This document shows positions 1-6,591 of a stretch of 12,982 nucleotides of DNA, in pieces. Position 1 is the stretch's first letter, and each line of letters opens with the position of its first letter. Both the position numbers and the translations under genes were made by a program. The stretch comes from Clostridia bacterium. Lineage in GTDB: Bacteria; Bacillota; Clostridia; Oscillospirales; Butyricicoccaceae. Below the pieces are notes generated by a model. That model was given only the letters and a program-made list of their open reading frames with translations. It was not told where the DNA came from and did no database searches. Location of the stretch: NCBI GenBank assembly GCA_017547995.1, contig JAFYNW010000309.1, positions 1 through 12,982 of the forward strand, in the 5' to 3' direction.

Positions 1-398
1 ATTATCACGAATCCACACTCAACGATGGTGACGGCTATAACATCACAGGCTACGTGCCGGTCCTTTACAATGGCGACAGAGCAGAGCTTATCATTGAGTT
101 TACAAGTGAAGAGGATTACGGCAAGGTTGTCGGTGCAAGACGCGTCTACAAGGACGGTGAAACAGATACAGTCGCAAAGACAATGGACGCAGTTGCAGAT
201 GGTGACGTAATTGACTTTATCTGCGATTACTATAGCTATGAAGGCGAATATCTCGATAGCTATATGCTGGGTGAACAGCTTATCGTAGATGGTGAGCTTG
301 TTGTAAGCGACGTATACGTTGACGAAGACTGCGCAAACTTCACGTATCTTTTCACAGATATCTATAATCAGAAATACTGGACAACACCGGTCAAGTAA
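1..398 (+). CDS. C-terminal end of a secreted protein, clostripain-C-terminal-like (5' truncated)
   Basis: The open frame enters from the left edge (first full codon at 3) and runs to TAA at 396-398, giving about 131 residues. No internal start has a ribosome binding site, so this is the tail of a longer gene. The visible part is acidic, rich in Tyr, Asp and Gly, and looks like a beta-sandwich: 'YVPVLYNGDRAELIIEF', then 'VADGDVIDFICDYYSYEGEY', then 'GEQLIVDGELVVSD', ending 'YLFTDIYNQKYWTTPVK'. This pattern of a 'PVLYNG' strand, a 'GD.I' turn, and a 'tDiY.n.YW' end resembles, from memory, the domain that follows the peptidase domain in clostripain-related cysteine peptidases of Ruminococcaceae. 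No catalytic region is in view, so the enzyme class is an inference from the tail only. A terminator follows at once. Confidence 0.5.
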   Translation, partial: YHESTLNDGDGYNITGYVPVLYNGDRAELIIEFTSEEDYGKVVGARRVYKDGETDTVAKTMDAVADGDVIDFICDYYSYEGEYLDSYMLGEQLIVDGELVVSDVYVDEDCANFTYLFTDIYNQKYWTTPVK

Positions 399-402
399 AA
401 TC

Positions 403-433
403 AAAGCACCTCTCATACGGGAGGTGCTTTTTT
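403..433 (+). terminator. Rho-independent terminator after the partial gene
   Basis: AAAGCACCTC (403-412) pairs perfectly with GAGGTGCTTT (421-430) around an 8-nt loop, and a run of six T (428-433) follows. It sits 5 bp after the stop codon and separates the left-edge gene from the promoter at 440. Confidence 0.93.
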
Positions 434-439
434 ACGTCA

Positions 440-468
440 TTGAAAAAGTGTATTACCTGTGATATAAT
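440..468 (+). promoter_or_regulatory. Sigma-A promoter for the DUF4298-lipoprotein-GNAT-EamA run
   Basis: TTGAAA (440-445), a 17-bp spacer and TATAAT (463-468). TGA immediately before the -10 makes it an extended -10 promoter. The 12 bases ACGTCATTGAAA (434-445) recur exactly at the promoter at 5024. The first downstream gene starts at 495. Confidence 0.85.
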
Positions 469-494
469 GAGGAAAAACAGCAGGAGGTGCAGAC

Positions 495-1199
495 GTGGAC
501 ACAAACATGATAAAACGAATTGAAACAATGGAGCTTTACTTTGATACGGTTGCGTCTGCATTATCGCGTAATCCGAAGCTTATCGACGATATATGCATAG
601 CAAAAATGCTCCGCAGGCTTAAAGAATATTATTCAAGTGGACAGTGGCTTTGTGATTATGAAGCAGACGAGCGCGGTGAAATCCCTCACAGAATAAAAAG
701 GGGAGTGCTTTCTCAGGACGGACTCTATAATCTTTTTGATGAAATCAGCGAAGTAATGGAAGAAAATCTACCATCAGTCATTCTGTATGACAGATACATC
801 GAGATGGAAAAGCTCAGCCTTTCAGCCAACCGTGAGGGTGTAAAAAACATCACTATGAAGGTCGGCTCGGCTATTATGAATATGGATGCTGTGAAAAGAT
901 GCTCACTTTCGTCCGTCATTGCTGATATTGAAAAAACGTGCGGTGATAAAATGGCGGACCTTCGCATTGAAAAAGCCGAAAACAGTCCGTGGGATGGCCT
1001 GGACTGGTCGGGCGCTCTTTATATGATAGTCCGTCAGCTTAAATCAAAGGGCAAACTTGCATCGTTTTCTATATTTACAGACAAAACTGACGATGCGATT
1101 TATAACGTAAACGAAGCACGCTTCAATTCGGAAAACGACAGAAATATGTACTTCTGGCTTGTGAGAAATGCCGCTCATCTTGGCAAAATCAAGCCGTAA
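495..1199 (+). CDS. DUF4298 domain-containing protein with an unassigned C-terminal half
   Basis: A 234-residue soluble protein of unknown function. Residues about 7-90 carry what I recognise as DUF4298: 'MELYFDTVASAL' near the start, then 'LKEYYSSGQWLCDYEADERG' and 'KRGVLSQDGLYNLFDEI'. This small domain usually makes up a whole protein of roughly 90-110 residues in Firmicutes. Residues about 95-234 are additional and match no family I know; they are mixed alpha/beta and contain 'ENSPWDGLDWSGALYMIVRQL'. There is no signal peptide or membrane segment. Translation starts at GTG 495, seven bases after AGGAGG (482-487); the alternative ATG at 507 is less well placed. It is the first gene after the promoter at 440, and the lipoprotein gene follows after 13 bp. 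The family call is from recognised motifs; the role is unknown. Confidence 0.8.
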   Translation: MDTNMIKRIETMELYFDTVASALSRNPKLIDDICIAKMLRRLKEYYSSGQWLCDYEADERGEIPHRIKRGVLSQDGLYNLFDEISEVMEENLPSVILYDRYIEMEKLSLSANREGVKNITMKVGSAIMNMDAVKRCSLSSVIADIEKTCGDKMADLRIEKAENSPWDGLDWSGALYMIVRQLKSKGKLASFSIFTDKTDDAIYNVNEARFNSENDRNMYFWLVRNAAHLGKIKP

Positions 1200-1212
1200 A
1201 CGAGGTGTCCTT

Positions 1213-1926
1213 ATGAGAAAAATAGCAATAGCCTGCCTGATTCTCTGCATAATTCTGTGCGGATGCAAGACTGAGCAGATGACCAATGAAAGCACAACCG
1301 AAGCAGCCACAAAGCCAACTGAAGCAGTGACTATAACAACGGCACCGACCGAAGAGGCAACTGAAAATACGGATTATACAATAAAGCTCAAGGCATATAT
1401 TCCTATTTTTGGTGGTCCGGGTTACGATGAAATCTATAAGACAGTAGTCGGTGAGGATGGGGTATATACCATAGTCGAAACTCAGACTGACACCGAGGGC
1501 AACGAGTGGGGTAGACTAAAATCGGGTATCGGCTGGATAAATCTTACCGAACTTGAAGACTACGAAAATCATCCCATCGTAATCAGCTTTGCAACCGATA
1601 AAATGATGGAAAATGCCATCGAAAGCCATGTTGTCGAAGAAAGTGATTATACAGAAACGCTTATCTTCACATCTAATGAAAATCTTACAGACGTGAGATT
1701 CACAATGATTGACTACACAAGCGAAAACTTTGATGCCGAAATCATTCATACTACTCCAAAGCTGGACAAAGGCGAAACTTACGCACTTGGTGTGGTGTTT
1801 GGCGGCGATATGACAACCTATGGCGTGATTTTCAATGATGAAGATGGCACAGAGCATTATTATCTTGCTTGCATAAGCGGCAGAAACAGTGCCCTTATCT
1901 GGAAGGAATACGATAAACAGGGGTAA
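1213..1926 (+). CDS. Secreted lipoprotein with SH3-like domain
   Basis: A 237-residue predicted lipoprotein. The signal peptide is M-R-K followed by a hydrophobic stretch and a lipobox LCGC, with Cys18 as the probable lipidation site. Residues about 20-52 are a Thr/Glu/Ala-rich linker typical of surface lipoproteins. Residues about 54-108 resemble a bacterial SH3 (SH3b) module: 'AYIPIFGGPGYD.IYKTV', a strand pair, then 'EWGRLKSGIGWINLTEL'. The remaining about 125 residues are beta-rich and unassigned. ATG 1213 is chosen over upstream in-frame codons because GAGGTG (1202-1207) precedes it at the right distance and it places the signal peptide at the N-terminus. It lies 13 bp after the DUF4298 gene and 3 bp before the GNAT gene, so it is probably cotranscribed. 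SH3b modules often bind cell-wall peptides; the ligand here is unknown. Confidence 0.78.
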   Translation: MRKIAIACLILCIILCGCKTEQMTNESTTEAATKPTEAVTITTAPTEEATENTDYTIKLKAYIPIFGGPGYDEIYKTVVGEDGVYTIVETQTDTEGNEWGRLKSGIGWINLTELEDYENHPIVISFATDKMMENAIESHVVEESDYTETLIFTSNENLTDVRFTMIDYTSENFDAEIIHTTPKLDKGETYALGVVFGGDMTTYGVIFNDEDGTEHYYLACISGRNSALIWKEYDKQG

Positions 1927-1929
1927 AAT

Positions 1930-2445
1930 ATGAATAAGGAAATCAAAACCGACCGCCTTGTGCTTGCGCCGATGACCGAAAAAGACGAGCAGGCAATGGT
2001 GGATATTCTCACAAACGACGAAATCAAGCAGACCTATATGGTGCCTGATTATACTGAAAGAGAAAAGGTAGCAGCACTTTTTGAAAAAATCAAGGCAATT
2101 TCCCATACAGACGGGCGCTTCTGCGTCGGCATTTATAAGGACGGAAGGCTTATCGGCTTTATGAATGAAACTGGAGTCGAGGTCGAAACAATCGAAATCG
2201 GCTACGTAATCCATCCGTCACACAAGAATAACGGCTATGCAACCGAGGCACTCAAGGCGGCAATAACAGAGCTTTTTGCAAGAGGCTATAAGACAATTCG
2301 CGCCGGCTTCTTCGAAGAAAATATTGCAAGCCGCAGAGTTATGGAAAAGGCGGGTATGAATAAAATCGATATGACGGAAGAGGTCGAATATCGCGGCAAG
2401 ACCCATCATTGTATCTATTTTGAGGCGGTGAACAATGAAAAATAG
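1930..2445 (+). CDS. GNAT N-acetyltransferase, RimJ/RimL-like
   Basis: A 171-residue GNAT-fold acetyltransferase that should use acetyl-CoA to acetylate an amine. The N-terminal 'IKTDRLVLAPMTEKD' is typical of the RimJ/RimL-like (Acetyltransf_3) branch. Motif A is 'IGYVIHPSHKNNGYATEALKA' at about residues 89-109, with the pyrophosphate-binding loop at 'HKNNGYATEA'. Motif B is 'ENIASRRVMEKAGMNK', about residues 127-142. Full length for the family. Its substrate cannot be inferred: it could modify a ribosomal protein N-terminus, a small molecule or an antibiotic. ATG 1930 follows the lipoprotein stop by 3 bp, with AGGGG (1919-1923) as ribosome binding site. The 3' end overlaps the EamA gene by 11 bp, indicating translational coupling. 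Confidence 0.88.
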   Translation: MNKEIKTDRLVLAPMTEKDEQAMVDILTNDEIKQTYMVPDYTEREKVAALFEKIKAISHTDGRFCVGIYKDGRLIGFMNETGVEVETIEIGYVIHPSHKNNGYATEALKAAITELFARGYKTIRAGFFEENIASRRVMEKAGMNKIDMTEEVEYRGKTHHCIYFEAVNNEK

Positions 2446-3310
2446 CGAAAGAAAGGCCGCTCTCATGCTGACACTCTCGATGGCAGTTTTCGGCACGTTG
2501 GGACCATTCGTCAGAAATATTCCGATTTCATCTGCTCAGCTTGCCCTGAGCAGAGCAGTGCTTGCGGCTGTGCTGATAATGACATATATGTGCATCACAA
2601 AGCAGAAAATCCAATTTTCCACTATCAGAAAAGAGCTTCCGCTATTGCTGTTTTCAGGTGGCGCAATGGGTGTAAACTGGATTCTTCTTTTTGAAGCCTA
2701 TAAGTACACCACAGTTTCGTCAGCCACTCTGGTATACTATTTTGCGCCCGTAATTGTGACGATAGTCTGCCCATTTCTATTCAAAGAAAAGCTCGGAATA
2801 AAGCAGATTATCTGCTTCTGTATGGCAACCATAGGCATCGTGCTTATGACAGGCTCAGGAGACCTTTCGGCAGGAAATAACCACGTATTGGGCTTTGTTT
2901 TCGCGTTCGGTGCGGCAGTTTTATATGCTACAGTGGTGCTTATCAATAAGTTCATCAAAAACATCGGCGGCATACACAGAACGCTTCTGCAGTTTGCATC
3001 AGCCATAATCGTGCTTCTGCCTTACGTACTCACAACGTCGGGCATCAGTTTTGATGGAATGACGTCGACAGGCTGGATAAATCTCCTCATAGTCGGCTTT
3101 ATCCACACAGGCGTTACCTATTGTATGTATTTCACAGCACTCAGAGATATCTCGGGGCAGAAGGCGGCAATCTTAAGCTACGTAGACCCTCTGGTTGCCG
3201 TAATCATATCTGTATTCATCCTCAGCGAGTCTATGACGATGATGCAGATAGCAGGTGGTCTCCTCATTTTAGGGTTCACACTCTGGAATGAACTCCCATC
3301 GAAAAGGTAA
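2435..3310 (+). CDS. EamA/DMT-superfamily transporter
   Basis: A 291-residue, very hydrophobic protein with about ten predicted membrane helices arranged as two EamA repeats of five. The first repeat opens with 'ALMLTLSMAVFGTLGPFVRN' and contains 'GGAMGVNWILLFEAYKYT' and 'SSATLVYYFAPVIVTI'. The second contains 'FAFGAAVLYATVVLINKFI' and ends 'ILSYVDPLVAVIISVFIL' and 'GGLLILGFTLWNE'. This is the usual DMT (RhaT/EamA) drug- and metabolite-exporter layout. The substrate is unknown; family members export amino acids, purines and drugs. ATG 2435 is preceded by GAGGCGG and lies inside the 3' end of the GNAT gene. It is the last gene of the run, and a terminator follows 5 bp after its stop. Confidence 0.9.
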   Translation: MKNSERKAALMLTLSMAVFGTLGPFVRNIPISSAQLALSRAVLAAVLIMTYMCITKQKIQFSTIRKELPLLLFSGGAMGVNWILLFEAYKYTTVSSATLVYYFAPVIVTIVCPFLFKEKLGIKQIICFCMATIGIVLMTGSGDLSAGNNHVLGFVFAFGAAVLYATVVLINKFIKNIGGIHRTLLQFASAIIVLLPYVLTTSGISFDGMTSTGWINLLIVGFIHTGVTYCMYFTALRDISGQKAAILSYVDPLVAVIISVFILSESMTMMQIAGGLLILGFTLWNELPSKR

Positions 3311-3312
3311 AT

Positions 3313-3344
3313 AAAAAAGCCACTCATCAGAGTGGCTTTAATTT
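3313..3344. terminator. Bidirectional Rho-independent terminator between convergent genes
   Basis: AAAGCCACTC (3316-3325) pairs perfectly with GAGTGGCTTT (3330-3339) around an ATCA loop. On the plus strand a T-rich stretch follows; on the minus strand the A-run at 3313-3318 becomes a U-run. It can therefore end both the EamA transcript (stop at 3310) and the MATE transcript (stop at 3359) in a 48-bp gap. Confidence 0.9.
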
Positions 3345-3358
3345 TTATGTAGCTGCGA

Positions 3359-4864
3359 TTATTCAGCAAACTCGCCTGCTTCAGATGGCTTGAAGGATGT
3401 AATCCACTTGCCGGAAGAGAAGCGTCCGACAACGAGAGCCGTACGCACAAGCTGGTCAACAACGAGAGCGTACCATGCGCCGTGGAGGCCAAGACCAACG
3501 TAGTTAACAAGGAGGATTGCAAGACCTGGACGGAGAATCATAACAGTGAGCATTGTGATGAGAGCTGTGTACTTTGTATCACCTGCACCGCGGAGAGAAC
3601 CTGCCAGGATGAACTGTGCCGACTGGAATGGCTGAATGATAGCGACCATCGAAAGGATGGAGGAGCCGACAGCAATAATTTCAGCTTCAGGAGTGTAGAG
3701 TGCGAGAACGTTCTTGTTGAAGAAGAATACCAGCACCGCAATAATAATAGCAATTGTAGTACCGATATGCTGAGTTCTCTTGGAATAATGGTGAGCCATA
3801 TCTGCTCGTCCCTTACCAAGCGACTGGCTGACGAGAGAAGTAGCAGAAGTTGCAAATGCCTGACCGTTCATAAATGTGAGAGCCTGAATGTTCATACAAA
3901 TCTGGTGTGTTGCGTATGCCATTGTGCCGAGGCCTGTAACTGTTCTTGTGAATACGATAACACCGAAACGCATTGCAAGCTGTTCAATCATGGAAGGGAA
4001 GCCGATCTTTGTAATGTTCTTTACAGTAGGCATATCAAGCTTTAAGCTGCCCTTAGGGAATGTAAGACGGATGAACTGATTCTTTCTGCGGATAGCGTAC
4101 ATTGCCATGAAGAATGCGATAACCTGACCGAGAACTGTTGCGATGGAAGCGCCGACAACTTCGAGACGAGGGAAGCCGAACTTACCGTAGATGAGAAGGT
4201 AGTTGAAAACAACGTTGATAACGTTGGAAATCGTGTTGTAAATCATGGCCGTTTTCGAGTCGCCACATCCGCGCAGACAGCTTGTCACGCAGGAAGTCAT
4301 GGAGATTGTGAAAATACCAATCATCTGAATCTGGAGATACTTTGTAGCTTCAACGAGAACGAGTTCTTCTGTCGCGCCCATAAGCTCAACCATCTGTCTT
4401 GAGAAGATTGTACCGAGGACGGAGAAAAGAATACCGAAGAATGCATTGAGAATAAAAGCCTGTCTTAAAACAAGATTTGCACGTTTTTCATCACCTGCAC
4501 CTCTGTAACGACCAACGAGAGCCATAGCACCTGTGTTGAGTGCCATAAACGCTGTTGAAAGAAGCATCTTAGGCTGCATTGTAAGGCCAACAGCCGAAGT
4601 AGCCCAAGCGCCAAGCTGACCTACCATCATCTGGTCGGCCATAGAGGCAAGCTGCATAAGCATAAGCTCAACGAGAGCCGGCCAGCCGATTCGGATTACG
4701 TCCGAATAAAGCATTTTGGACGTTACACCGGTTGGAAGAGGCTGTTTCTTGCTTATAATTTTTACGTCATTTGGGTCACCTGCAGGAAGACTGTCGAGGG
4801 TTGTCGTAATCTTCTTCAAGTCAGCCGACCCATTCTGCTCATTATGTTTTTTCTTAAAGTCCAT
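3359..4864 (-). CDS. MATE family multidrug/toxin efflux transporter
   Basis: A 501-residue inner-membrane antiporter of the MATE (MatE, NorM/DinF-like) family, which exports cationic drugs and metabolites using Na+ or H+ gradients. About twelve hydrophobic segments form two MatE repeats. The first starts at 'IRIGWPALVELMLMQLASMADQ' with the family hallmark 'MVGQLG'; later come 'LVGRYRGAGDEKRA', 'SCVTSCLRGCGDSKTAM', 'VSQSLGKGRADMAHHYSKRT' and 'AGSLRGAGDTKYTAL'. The N-terminus has an unusually long hydrophilic leader of roughly 55 residues, rich in Lys, Asn and Thr, before the first helix. Translation should start at the ATG read at 4864, six bases after AAGGAGA (minus strand, 4871-4877). The ATG at 4882 lies upstream of that site and would add only six residues. 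It has its own minus-strand promoter, and no partner gene or adjacent regulator. Confidence 0.93.
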   Translation of the reverse strand: MDFKKKHNEQNGSADLKKITTTLDSLPAGDPNDVKIISKKQPLPTGVTSKMLYSDVIRIGWPALVELMLMQLASMADQMMVGQLGAWATSAVGLTMQPKMLLSTAFMALNTGAMALVGRYRGAGDEKRANLVLRQAFILNAFFGILFSVLGTIFSRQMVELMGATEELVLVEATKYLQIQMIGIFTISMTSCVTSCLRGCGDSKTAMIYNTISNVINVVFNYLLIYGKFGFPRLEVVGASIATVLGQVIAFFMAMYAIRRKNQFIRLTFPKGSLKLDMPTVKNITKIGFPSMIEQLAMRFGVIVFTRTVTGLGTMAYATHQICMNIQALTFMNGQAFATSATSLVSQSLGKGRADMAHHYSKRTQHIGTTIAIIIAVLVFFFNKNVLALYTPEAEIIAVGSSILSMVAIIQPFQSAQFILAGSLRGAGDTKYTALITMLTVMILRPGLAILLVNYVGLGLHGAWYALVVDQLVRTALVVGRFSSGKWITSFKPSEAGEFAE

Positions 4865-4899
4865 AGAGCATCTCCTTTTCATAACATTAGAATAAAATT

Positions 4900-4927
4900 A
4901 TTATACCATATCATATTGAATAGTTAA
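4900..4927 (-). promoter_or_regulatory. Promoter of the MATE transporter gene
   Basis: Read on the minus strand: TTAACT (4927-4922), a 16-bp spacer and TATAAT (4905-4900) preceded by TGG, an extended -10. The -35 is weak (4 of 6). The sequence AGTTAA at 4922 has an inverted partner TTAACT at 4948-4953, a possible but unproven operator. Confidence 0.65.
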
Positions 4928-5023
4928 ATAGTAAATTGTTAATTTTCTTAACTTTTTTATATAGTATGATATTTGGAGGCAGAATTCATCGGAATATTTA
5001 ATAAAAATCTTTTGAGGACGTCA

Positions 5024-5053
5024 TTGAAATCGGACGTATATTTGTGGTATATT
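5024..5053 (+). promoter_or_regulatory. Promoter of the stand-alone GNAT gene
   Basis: TTGAAA (5024-5029), an 18-bp spacer and TATATT (5048-5053) preceded by TGG. The 12 bases ACGTCATTGAAA (5018-5029) are identical to those around the -35 of the promoter at 440. The gene starts 29 bp downstream. The rest of the 4865-5023 stretch is very AT-rich and holds the divergent MATE promoter, but no gene that I can see. Confidence 0.75.
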
Positions 5054-5081
5054 ATATTAAAAAGCAGAAACAGGTGTGATT

Positions 5082-5579
5082 ATGGATATAAAAGAACTTT
5101 CAACAATATATAACGTACGCTATCTTACGGAAAATGACGTAGCGGAAATATTTGAGCTTTGCAAGGGCAATCCTCAGTTTTATGAGCATTGTCCTCCTTT
5201 TGTTACGGAGGATTCTATACGAAGCGATATGAAAGCTTTGCCGCCAAAGAAGACTTATGATGATAAGCATTACTTTGGTTTTTATGAGGGAAACACACTT
5301 GTTGCAGTTATGGACCTCATTGAGAAATATCCAAATGAACATACCTCCTTCGTTGGTTTTTTTATGGTCAACAAAGCGTATCAGGGCAAAGGTGTCGGCT
5401 CGGGCATCGTACAGGAGGTTTTCAATGAAATTGGAAAGTATTATACGCATATAAGGCTTGGATATATCGCAACAAATCCCCAGGCAAAGGCATTTTGGCA
5501 TAAAAATGGCTTTGAAAACACAGGTTTGACAAGCAAACAGGAGCTTTATACTGTAACTATTGCGGAAAAAATATTGTAA
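5082..5579 (+). CDS. GNAT N-acetyltransferase
   Basis: A 165-residue acetyl-CoA-dependent GNAT enzyme, distinct from the one at 1930. Central strands 'HYFGFYEGNTLVAVMDLIEKYP' lead to 'SFVGFFMVNKAYQGKGVGSGIV', where Q-G-K-G-V-G-S-G is the canonical motif A (Q/RxxGxG/A). Motif B follows as 'IRLGYIATNPQAKAFWHKNGF' with the usual NPxAxxFWxKxGF end. ATG 5082 is preferred over the in-frame GTG at 5076, because AGGTG (5072-5076) is then a ribosome binding site with 5-base spacing. It is monocistronic, with its own promoter. No clear terminator follows, so some transcripts may read into the spo0A leader. The substrate is unknown. Confidence 0.9.
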   Translation: MDIKELSTIYNVRYLTENDVAEIFELCKGNPQFYEHCPPFVTEDSIRSDMKALPPKKTYDDKHYFGFYEGNTLVAVMDLIEKYPNEHTSFVGFFMVNKAYQGKGVGSGIVQEVFNEIGKYYTHIRLGYIATNPQAKAFWHKNGFENTGLTSKQELYTVTIAEKIL

Positions 5580-5597
5580 AATATAGTTTTTCACAGG

Positions 5598-5626
5598 TTG
5601 ATAAAAATTCATCTGTGTGATATAAT
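5598..5626 (+). promoter_or_regulatory. Strong promoter, distal to spo0A (P1)
   Basis: TTGATA (5598-5603), a 17-bp spacer and TATAAT (5621-5626) preceded by TGA; the 11 bases TGTGATATAAT also occur at the promoter at 440. No substantial ORF starts within the next 150 bp, so it is either an upstream promoter of spo0A or the start of a short RNA. GAGGTATAAA at 5673 precedes an ATG directly followed by TAA (5682-5687). Confidence 0.7.
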
Positions 5627-5692
5627 TATTTTCGGATAGTGTATTTTGAAATTGCAGCTCAAACGGAAGATGAGGTATAAAATGTAAAATAT

Positions 5693-5699
5693 TGTCAAA
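5693..5699 (+). promoter_or_regulatory. Possible 0A box upstream of spo0A
   Basis: TGTCAAA differs at one position from the Spo0A-binding core TGTCGAA and lies 29 bp upstream of the proximal promoter -35. Feedback by Spo0A on its own gene is known in Bacillus. A one-mismatch 7-mer in AT-rich DNA is weak evidence. Confidence 0.25.
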
Positions 5700-5727
5700 A
5701 ATAAAATACATTTTTTTACAAATTGAT

Positions 5728-5756
5728 ATTGAAAAAACTGGAAAAATATGTTATAT
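5728..5756 (+). promoter_or_regulatory. Proximal promoter of spo0A (P2)
   Basis: TTGAAA (5728-5733), a 17-bp spacer and TATATT (5751-5756) preceded by TGT. It lies 48 bp before the spo0A start codon. It looks like a sigma-A promoter; I found no convincing sigma-H (AGGAWWT/GAAT) match in this leader. Confidence 0.72.
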
Positions 5757-5803
5757 TATACCCATACTTCAGAAAATGATAAAATACAAGTGGAGAATGC
5801 GAT

Positions 5804-6583
5804 ATGAATAAAATGATCAAAGTAATTATTGCAGATGAATGTGAAGATATGAGAAAAGTCCTGCAGATGTCCCTCGATGGCAAATGCGGCATAAAAATCG
5901 TGGACAGCGTTGACAACGGCAGAGCGCTTATTGACAGTATCCTTGCCAATCAGCCTGATTTCGTCCTTCTCGACCATATCCTTCCGATGATGGACGGTAT
6001 CTCTGTTGTGAGAAATATTTCCAGACAGAGCGTTGTAAACGTTCCTGTTTTCTGCATCCTTACAGGCTTCAGCTCGAGAACAAGCCTTGCTGAAGCAATG
6101 AAGGCAGGCGTTGCGGCTTATCTTATGAAGCCGGTCGACAGTGATGCACTTGCTGAAAAGATTGCGGAGCTTATGGAAGCACACTATGAGGCGCTCAGAG
6201 AGGTGCCTTCCACAGTTGATTCTGAAACTCAGCTCGAGGTGCTTGTGACAAATACTATCCACGAAATCGGCGTGCCTGCACATATCAAGGGCTATCAGTA
6301 TATCAGAGAAGCCATCATTATGACTATCAACGATATGGACACAATCAATGCAGTTACAAAGGTTATGTATCCTGCAATTGCAAAGAAATATAACACAACC
6401 TCTTCACGCGTTGAAAGAGCCATCAGACACGCAATCGAGGTCGCGTGGGACAGAGGTGATATCGAAGTGCTGCAGAGCTTCTTCGGCTACACAGTTTCCA
6501 ACGTCAAGGGTAAGCCTACAAACAGCGAGTTTATCTCCATGATATCCGATAAGCTCAGACTCAAGATTAAAATCACAGGATAA
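5804..6583 (+). CDS. spo0A: Stage 0 sporulation protein A (Spo0A), master response regulator
   Basis: A 259-residue cytoplasmic transcription factor that, when phosphorylated, starts sporulation and represses vegetative genes. Residues about 5-125 form the receiver: acidic pocket D11-E12, phospho-acceptor D57 ('VLLDHILP'), switch residue T87 ('ILTGFS') and conserved K109-P110. A short linker follows. The C-terminal effector domain (about 148-259) closely follows Bacillus subtilis Spo0A: 'IHEIGVPAHIKGYQYIREAI', 'TKVMYPAIAKKYNTTSSRVE', 'RAIRHAIEVAWDRGDIEV' and 'KPTNSEFISMISDKLRL'. The acidic pocket has Glu where Bacillus has a second Asp, a conservative change. ATG 5804 lies seven bases after GGAGA (5792-5796). 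The gene is monocistronic, with two upstream promoters and its own terminator. It lacks the common upstream neighbour spoIVB. Confidence 0.98.
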   Translation: MNKMIKVIIADECEDMRKVLQMSLDGKCGIKIVDSVDNGRALIDSILANQPDFVLLDHILPMMDGISVVRNISRQSVVNVPVFCILTGFSSRTSLAEAMKAGVAAYLMKPVDSDALAEKIAELMEAHYEALREVPSTVDSETQLEVLVTNTIHEIGVPAHIKGYQYIREAIIMTINDMDTINAVTKVMYPAIAKKYNTTSSRVERAIRHAIEVAWDRGDIEVLQSFFGYTVSNVKGKPTNSEFISMISDKLRLKIKITG

Positions 6584-6591
6584 AATATTAT

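Noticed and set aside
1516..2214. A 232-codon minus-strand frame opposite the lipoprotein and GNAT genes.
   Set aside because: It crosses the boundary of two well-supported plus-strand genes and has no recognisable domain or start signal.
3482..4045. A plus-strand open frame of 187 codons with a Cys-rich product, opposite the MATE gene.
   Set aside because: It is a shadow of the MATE coding sequence; the many Cys and Ser codons come from reverse-complemented Ala, Thr and Gly codons.
5670..5687. A tiny frame (five codons, ATG to TAA) in the spo0A leader.
   Set aside because: It is too short, with no proper ribosome binding site for its first ATG. It is kept only as part of the note on the spo0A leader.
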